This document shows, piece by piece, positions 51,401 to 60,400 of a stretch of 64,000 bases of DNA. The notes beneath the pieces were generated by a model. The model was not told where the DNA came from. It searched no databases and worked only from the letters and a program-made list of their open reading frames with translations. Source of the stretch: Tachypleus tridentatus. Lineage: Eukaryota > Arthropoda > Merostomata > Xiphosura > Limulidae. The stretch lies in NCBI RefSeq assembly GCF_004210375.1, contig NC_134834.1, positions 10,773,857 through 10,837,856 of the forward strand, read 5' to 3'. How positions within the stretch are numbered: the stretch's first letter is position 1; each line of letters starts with the position of its first letter. Made by a program: the position numbers and the translations under genes.

Positions 51401-54400
51401 TGTATGTGGTATACCCAGTAGATGTGTTTGTTGTTTAATGTATGTGGTATATCCAGTAGATGTGTTTGTTGTTTAATGTATGTGGTATATCCAGTAGATG
51501 GTTTTTTTTGTTTAATGTATGTGGTATACCCAGTAGATGTGTTTGTTGTTTAATGTATGTGGTATACCCAGTAGATGTGTTTGTTGTTTAATGTATGTGG
51601 TATACCCAGTAGATGTGTTTGTTGTTTAATGTATGTGGTATATCGAGTAGATATATATATATTTTTTTTAATTTATGTGGTAGGTACACCTAATAGTTGT
51701 GTTTGTTGTTTAATATATGTGATATATTCAATAGATTGATTCTGACATATTTAGGTTTTCATGACCGCCATGTTTTTTTGTTTTTATAAAGCGTCACTTG
51801 GTTGTGTTTTATACAGGAAAACCATCATTCTTTTCTAAATACAAGAAGAAATCTCTATTAGCCGCAGAACTTGAAATTCTTTTAGACAGGATTAGGGTAA
51901 ATTAATCCGTGAGGCCTCCCTACCCACCCTTTATTAACTATGTTTTTGTGATCCGTGATGACGAGAAAACCCACTTGCAGAGAAAATTATATATTTTAAA
52001 ACGGCTGGTATGGATAGAGAAAGCATTGTGTAGAGGAGCGAACAACGTTTCGACTTTCTTCGATCATCATCAGGTTCGCTCCTCTACATTGTGCTTTCTC
52101 TACTCATACCAGCCGTTTTTAAATACATGTTTTTTGAGCCAGCATTGTAAAGCGTAGTGTGCGCGTATACCCGATTCGACTTTATTATCCTCTGAGGATC
52201 TTTACCAGCCAACCATTGAGCTGAAGTTATTTTAGGCAGTATTAGAGGAAATTAATATATGCAACCTTGAGTGTGGTCAAGTGATAATTGAAAGGGTCTA
52301 AACTGAGTCCAGAACTGTAATTCGATCTAAAATCGATCAAGAAATGACGGAGCTATGAGCTAAAATATTGAGCTTGGAAAACTCAGAGCCATTTTATGAG
52401 CCGTTTTGCCGCGGCAAAAAAACGACTTGAATACGTTTAACACGACATATGATTTGGCTGTGTTTAACGTAACGTGACTGTCGCGTTTTTTCTTAACAAC
52501 AAACGTGTTAAATTGACGTCACATTAAACTAACAACTTCCTCAATTCGTCGAGTTTTACCAAAGATTATTTGGTTTTATTCATTAAACAAGTGAATACAG
52601 TGGAGTTTTAAAGAAAAGCTTATGATATTTCTTATTGTGTTTTCTTTTTTGACACTCTGACGCTCTGTGGTATAATTTATTAGAGTATCTGAGAGAAGAG
52701 AATTACAGTTTTATTATAGAACTTAATCAGCGTCGCTTCAAACACGTGCAAATCCAGGTTAGAGTTACGGATTGTATGAACAACCCTTTCGGCTTTATTG
52801 AAACGCACGTGTGTAATACAGCTAAACCAATGTACACCAACTCCAGGGCAGGTAATGAGCTTGTTCATTTATTATTTTAACACTTGTTTCTACGAGTTCT
52901 CATTACCACCAGGCTGCTCTGCGTTCTCTCTCTGTAATACAAACATCGAAGCTCCTTGAAAGAAACGTGATTGTCAGAGTATCTTTAAGTCTTAACAAAA
53001 TTAAACTGATCCGGAACGAATGTTTCGTCCTATAGTACTGACGTCTGAAGTTCGGAACGTGAATTTTCGTCGTGTATCCGTGATAGAAGGAGAGAGCATG
53101 AAGTAACAATATCTTACCCCCCCTCGTTGCTTATATCCCCCTCTGGTACAGCGGTAAGTCTACGGATTTACAACGCTAAAATAAAGGGTTCGATTCCCCT
53201 CGATGGGTTCGGCAGATAGCCCAATGTGGCTTTGCTGTAAGAAAACACACACCTTTGTTTATTCTTGAAAATATATCTTTGATTACTTACTGTTTATTAT
53301 TTCACGAGATGTTACTGTGAAATTTGATCTAAGCCTACTTGTTAGAGGTTGTTCTATAGTAAAGATTCATTACACTGAGGTATTATATGCTTGTAAAAAC
53401 ACTGTTTAACATTGTATTTCGTCGCTAACATGGCGTACGAGTGTTGTTGGGCGATGCTAACATCATGTTTGTACATTGTTATAGGTGTATTTAAATGTCA
53501 ACATTGTACTGACATACTTTCATACGTAACTTACGTTACGTCTGTAAACGTATGCGAAAGTTGTTATACGCAAGTAACAATGTATTTCAACATTATGTAA
53601 TTGTAACGTGTACATTGTTAATATATTTTAACACCACTATACGTTTGTAACATCGTATTAAACATTTCGTTAATGTTGTTGTCTGAACACTGTTGTATAT
53701 AGTTCATATTTACGGTAAAATATTCTTGTAACAGCAAGTGTACCAGACTTATTAAACAACGTACTCTAACCTCTATATTTAGGGTACTTCCGAACTTTAT
53801 ATTTCATGAACTGTGTATGTTACTTTGATTAGAAGTATTTATGTGTTGACGTGCCTCACTTGGTTAGATTGTATTTCTATATGGCATTAGTTTACAGTAT
53901 TTTATTGTATCCATCCAGTGATACGGCGGTATGGCTCAGGAGATAGCCGGATGTGGCTTTGCTATATGAAAACACACACACACAGCAGTATGTCTGCGCA
54001 CTTACAGGGCTAGAAACCGAGTTTCGATACCCATGATGGGCAGAGAACAAACAGCTCATTGTTTAGCTCTGTGCTTAATTAAAGAGAAACAAACTTTCGT
54101 TGTGATTTAATGTTTTTATTTGTTCGTGTAACTTGTTTTGTGTTCACGATTTGCAAAACGGTTCGTGATCCCAGAACCTAGCGGCGGATTGCGTAACTAA
54201 AGTAACTTTAAATTAATTGAAACACTTTTTACAAAATGAACTATCTTGTTGACACCGAGCGAAAGTAAAATTAGTAAAAATAAATATACAATAAAATGTT
54301 AAATGACTGGTCCAATAAATAACTTATATAATGGTGTGTTAATTATTATTTAACCTAAAGGTCTGGTATATAAATGACTCAAATAAAAAATGACAGACTG

Positions 54401-57400
54401 CAATCCACTTGTTTAATATATTTCACGTCATAAAAGTAATTAGCAATGAAAAGTAATGGTACTGTACATGTGTGTGAAGTGCTAAGACCTATTCTGTGTT
54501 GTGTTCTATCTCAGTCGGCTTAATGACTTCTGGTATTGCGCGAAGGTCCTCTTCGGCATTGAATTATTGGAGATGTACGTGGCATATAATAACAAACGCT
54601 TCTTTGCTTTCAATTTTATAGGTCCGTACAATATCTAAACATTTGAGTGATAGAGTTATTTCTTATTTGTTTAAAGTAAAGTGTGAGACTTTGGAAACGA
54701 TAAAAAAAATAAATTGGTTTACGTGTCCTAGTTTCAAAATCCAGAATCCACAGTTTAGAAGCTCAGAAGTGGATGATAATTTAAAATTTTGATTTTGTTA
54801 ACATAGTTGAAATGTTAGACGTTTAAAATTCTGAAGTAATATTGGAAGATTTAGTTTTGTATAAAAAACACGACAAAAAACACTTCAGTGCGGTTCTTGT
54901 GAATGGTTAAATGACATCATAGGTTAAATAAGTTTATTTCCCGTTTCCGACTAGGATGGATAAATTTGTTAACAGTTGACTAAACGTGTGCAGCGGAACA
55001 GAGTTTTCGTCCACTATAATAAACAGTGTGGAACAGAGTTTTTGTCCACTACAATAAACAGTGTGGAACAGAGGTTTCGTCCGTAGCACTACAATAAACA
55101 GTGTGGAACAGAGTTTTTGTCCACTATAATAAACAGTGTGGAACAAAATTTTCGTCCACTAGAATAAACAGTGTGGAACAGAGGTTTCGTCCGAAGCACT
55201 ACAATAAACAGTCTGGAACAAAGTTTTCGTTCGAAACACTATAATAAACAGTGTGGAACAGAGTTTTCGTTCGAAACACTATAATAAACAGTGTGGAACA
55301 GAGTTTTCGTTCGAAACACTATAATAAACAGTGTGGAACAGAGTTTTTGTTCGAAACACTACAATAAACAGTGAGGAACAGAGGTTTCGTCCGAAGCACT
55401 ACAATAAACTGTGTGGAACAGAGTTTTCGTCCACTACAATAAACAGTGTGGAACAGAGGTTTCGTCCAAAGCACTACAATAAACAGTGTGGAACAGAGTT
55501 TTCGTTCGAAACACAACAATAAACAGTGTGGAACAGAGGTTTCGTCCACTATAATAAACAGTGTGGAACAGAGTTTTCGTTCGAAACACTACAATAAACT
55601 GTGTGGAACAGAGTTTTCATTCGAAACACTACAATAAACTGTGTGGAACAGAGTTTTCGTTCGAAACACTACAATAAACTGTGTGGAACAGAGTTTTCGT
55701 TCGAAACACTACAATAAACAGTCTGGAACAGAGTTTTCGTTCGAAACACTACAATAAACAGTCTGGAACAGAGTTTTCGTTTGAAACACTACAATAAACA
55801 GTGTGGAACAGAGTTTTCGTTTGAAACACTACAATAAACAGTGTGGAACAGAGTTTTCGTTTGAAACACTATAATAAACAGTGTGGAACAGAGTTTTCGT
55901 TCGAAACACTACAATAAACAGTGAGGAACAGAGGTTTCGTCCGAAGCACTACAATAAACAGTGTGGAACAGAGTTTTCGTCCACTACAATAAACAGTGTG
56001 GAACAGAGTTTTCGTTCGAAACACTACAATAAACAGTCTGGAACAGAGTTTTCGTCCACTACAATAAACAGTCTGGAACAGAGTTTTCGTTTGAAACACT
56101 ACAATAAACTGTGTGTAACAGAGTTTTCGTTCGAAACACTACAATAAACAGTCTGGAACAGAGTTTTCGTCCACTACAATAAACTGTGTGGAACAGAGTT
56201 TTCGTTTGAAACACTACAATAAACAGTGTGGAACAGAGTTTTCGTTTGAAACACTACAATAAACAGTCTGGAACAGAGTTTTCGTTTGAAACACTACAAT
56301 AAACTGTGTGGAACAGAGTTTTCGTTTGAAACACTACAATAAACAGTGTGGAACAGAGTTTTCGTTTGAAACACTACAATAAACAGTGTGGAACAGAGTT
56401 TTTGTCCACTATAATAAACAGTGTGGAACAAAATTTTCGTCCACTAGAATAAACAGTGTGGAACAGAGTTTTCGTCCACTACAATAAACAGTGTGGAACA
56501 GAGTTTTCGTTCGAAACACTACAATAAACAGTCTGGAACAGAGTTTTCGTCCACTACAATAAACAGTCTGGAACAGAGTTTTCGTCCACTACAATAAACA
56601 GTGTGGAACAGAGTTTTCGTTCGAAACACTACAATAAACAGTCTGGAACAGAGTTTTCGTCCACTACAATAAACAGTCTGGAACAGAGTTTTCGTTTGAA
56701 ACACTATAATAAACAGTGTGGAACAGAGTTTTCATTTGAAACACTACAATAAACAGTCTGGAACAGAGTTTTCGTCCACTACAATAAACAGTCTGGAACA
56801 GAGTTTTCGTTTGAAACACTATAATAAACAGTGTGGAACAGAGTTTTCGTTTGAAACACTACAATAAACAGTGTGGAACAGAGTTTTTGTCCACTATAAT
56901 AAACAGTGTGGAACAAAATTTTCGTCCACTAGAATAAACAGTGTGGAACAGAGTTTTCGTCCACTACAATAAACAGTGTGGAACAGAGTTTTCGTTCGAA
57001 ACACTACAATAAACAGTCTGGAACAGAGTTTTCGTCCACTACAATAAACAGTCTGGAACAGAGTTTTCGTTTGAAACACTATAATAAACAGTGTGGAACA
57101 GAGTTTTCGTTTGAAACACTACAATAAACAGTCTGGAACAGAGTTTTCGTCCACTATAATAAACAGTGTGGAACAGTTTTCGTCCACTATAATAAACAGT
57201 GTGGAACAGAGTTTTCGTCCACTATAATAAACAGTCTGGAACAGAGTTTTCAGTGTGGAACAGAGTTTTCGTCGACTATAATAAACATTTTGGAACAGAG
57301 TTTTCGTCCACTACAATAAACAGTGTGGAACAGAGTTTTCGTCCACTATAATAAACAGTGTGGAACAGAGTTTTCGTCCACTATAATAAACAGTGTGGAA

Positions 57401-60400
57401 CAGAGTTTTCGTCCACTATAATAAACAGTGTGGAACAGAGTTTTCGTCCACTATAATAAACAGTGTGGAACAGAGTTTTTGTTCGAAACACTATAATAAA
57501 CAGTGTGGAACAGAGTTTTCGTTCGAAACACTACAATAAACAGTAGGGATGTTGTAATGTTGAACCAAAGCAATATGGCGGCGATAGATCTAAGTTCTAT
57601 TGAAAAAAACAGAACAATGAAAATTATTATAAAAGCAAAACGCTATGTTAAAGTATCCGTTTCGTCCCCAATGTAAACTTCATTATTCATGTGTACGTAA
57701 ATGTTTGTTATTACGGAATTACCACTTTCAACGTTTCATCTTAGCCAGTGGAATGTGGTTGGACACCTAGGTAAAATTGATAGCACCCTGACTGCTGCTA
57801 GGTACAAGATACTCATCATGGGTATGTAGCGAAAGTAAACAGAACATCGTTGAACTATTCGCAACCGTTATGTACGACTTTATAAGGGAACTGAGAAATT
57901 CAAACAGTAACCAAACAACTTAGCGATTTTTTTTTTTTTGGGGGGGGGGGAACATACAGGACGTGGAACAACATTTCTAATCGTCCGTTGTTACGGTAGG
58001 CATATAAAGTACGCAGTACTGTGTTTAATAAAGTAAATATGTGTTATAACGCACTGTACAATTGTTTAACTTTTCTCTTGAGTTTTTTGTATTAATTTAC
58101 TGAACTAATGGCTATTAATCAAACAGTATTTTAGGCTTAAGTCTGTGTATTGTTTACTGAATCAAACAATATTTCTGTATTAAATCTGTGTATTGTTTAC
58201 CGTACTAAGTTGGTTAAAGTCATTTCAAATCTTAAACTAAGCAACAAATATTAAGAGTGGCAGAAAACCATCCAGTTACCCGCGTGCATTTCATGGTATA
58301 GCGATTAAGACGCTCGAATCTCAGTGTGAGGGTCGCGGATTCGAATCCCCATCACTGATCATGCATGACCATTCATTTGTGAAGAGTAATTTTAATTTTA
58401 CGCTCAGGCCCCCTGTTAGTTGGTTAAAAAAGTAGCCCAACAGTTGGCGGATGGTAATGTTGACTTTCTCCCTTCCCTTTCATCTATCATTGCTATATTA
58501 GGGACGGCTAACGCAGACAGCTGTAGTTTTAGATGCAAGCCAAATTAACACGAAAGGTGAGTCGACATTCGCTCAGAATTGCGCATGAGTGACATTTGTG
58601 TGTGAGTTGTGTTGTTCTTTGTAATAAGTTCCGATTGATAATTGTTTTCAATTTTTCTTGAGATTTGAATTCCTGTGTGTATGTTTCTAAGTTACCTCAC
58701 CGTAGCTTCTACATTGTTTTTAACTGTAGACATACATCCTAGGAGATTGCTGCTCCTATGGCGCATCCTGTAATCCAACAAATAAGCACGATGATTGCTG
58801 CTCCTATGGCGCATCCTGTAATCCAACAAATAAGCACGATGATTGCTGCTCCTATGGCGCATCCTGTAATCCAACAAATAAACACGATGATTGCTGCTCC
58901 TGTGGCGCATCCTGTAATCCAACAAATAAGCACGATGATTGCTGCTCCTATGGCGCATCCTGTAATCCAACAAATAAGCACGATGATTGCTGCTCCTATG
59001 GCGCATCCAACAAATAAACACTCCTTATCAATTTTTCTAGTGAATCAGCAGTAAGTTTACGGATTTAGAACGTTAAAATTCGGGGTTCGATTCTCCGCGA
59101 CGTACCCAGCACATATGGTTATTGTGTAGTTTCAACAAAGCAGTAGTTGTTTAACTTAAGTGTGCTGTTAAAGAACGGTGGTCGTTTGTGCTACAGATAA
59201 ATGCAGGGTGTGAGAAAACGTGTTTTTTATGTTTATTTTTAGTTGACTTGATATGCCAAACACGAACACACACAACCTGTTATCTCCGCTTACTGGGTTT
59301 ACACAGATAAATAATTTGATGTTACAGGTCACCGAAGAGTCCCAGGTGGTTCCTAGTGCTCCTTTAACGTTGATGGTTCGACAGAAACAAAAAGCACCCC
59401 TCGACAAGATCGTGAAGTGGGCAAGAAGTCGCTTTGTAGCACTGACGTCATTGTCCATAATCGGAATAGCAAACACCATTGTTCTGAAGGTCGGGATAGG
59501 TAGGTTTAATGTGTCTTTAATTTTTACAGAGGTGGCGCTGAAAGCGTAACAAATTTACAAACCCGTGTGGAAGCTTCGTACTTGGTTGTTGTGTTAAAAC
59601 GTGATAAAACCCTGCCTTGAAGTACAGGGGCGTTGCGTCTCATCCCCAGTTCCCGCGCCCTTGGGCTAATGATATTTGACCTTATCTGTGTGAGTATTCA
59701 GAGTACGAAATCGATTTTTCCTTCGGGTAGCTGCTTGCAAATAAAAAGCGCATTTTTTTTTGTTTTATAAGTGTATACCCTGTAATTTTGTAATGTAACT
59801 GTCTCATAGGTCCATACGTGCTTTGTTTGTCGAATAGCAAATTATTTTGAATATTTCTAACACATTTTGATGCAAACATTTCTATACAATTCAAACATAA
59901 AGCAGAAGGAAAAAAATAGCTGCCTTCTTATGCGAAGTGATATTTAAATCATGACACACGAATATAGTAAATGTCTTTAGAAGTCACCGCTGAGATCAGG
60001 AAGACAAATAAAAACTGGAAAATTAAACTTGCGAAATTCCGCTATTAACGGGCACGGCATGGCCTGGTGGTTAAGGCATTCAACTCCTAATCCAAGGGTC
60101 GCGGATTCGAATCCCCGTCACACCAAACATGCTCACCTTTTCAGCTGTAGGAGCGTTATATGTGAAGGTCAATCCCACTATTCGTTGGTAAAAGTGTAGC
60201 CCAAGAGTTGACGGTGGGTGGTGATGACTGGCTGCCTTTCCTCTAGTCTTACACTTACAAGTTATGGATGGCTAGCGTAGATAGCCCTCGTGTAGATTTG
60301 CGCGAAACTCAAAAGAAAACAAACCAAACTGCTATTAACTGTGGACGGATTAGTTCAATAGGTACATAAAGATTAGCTCAATTAGCGCGTGTGTGGAGTG

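Noticed and set aside
58692-59054. Long repetitive frames (MRHRSSNHRAYLLDY type and the opposite strand)
   Set aside because: Explained by the 48-bp minisatellite, a multiple of three without stops; it lies in a betaglycan intron.
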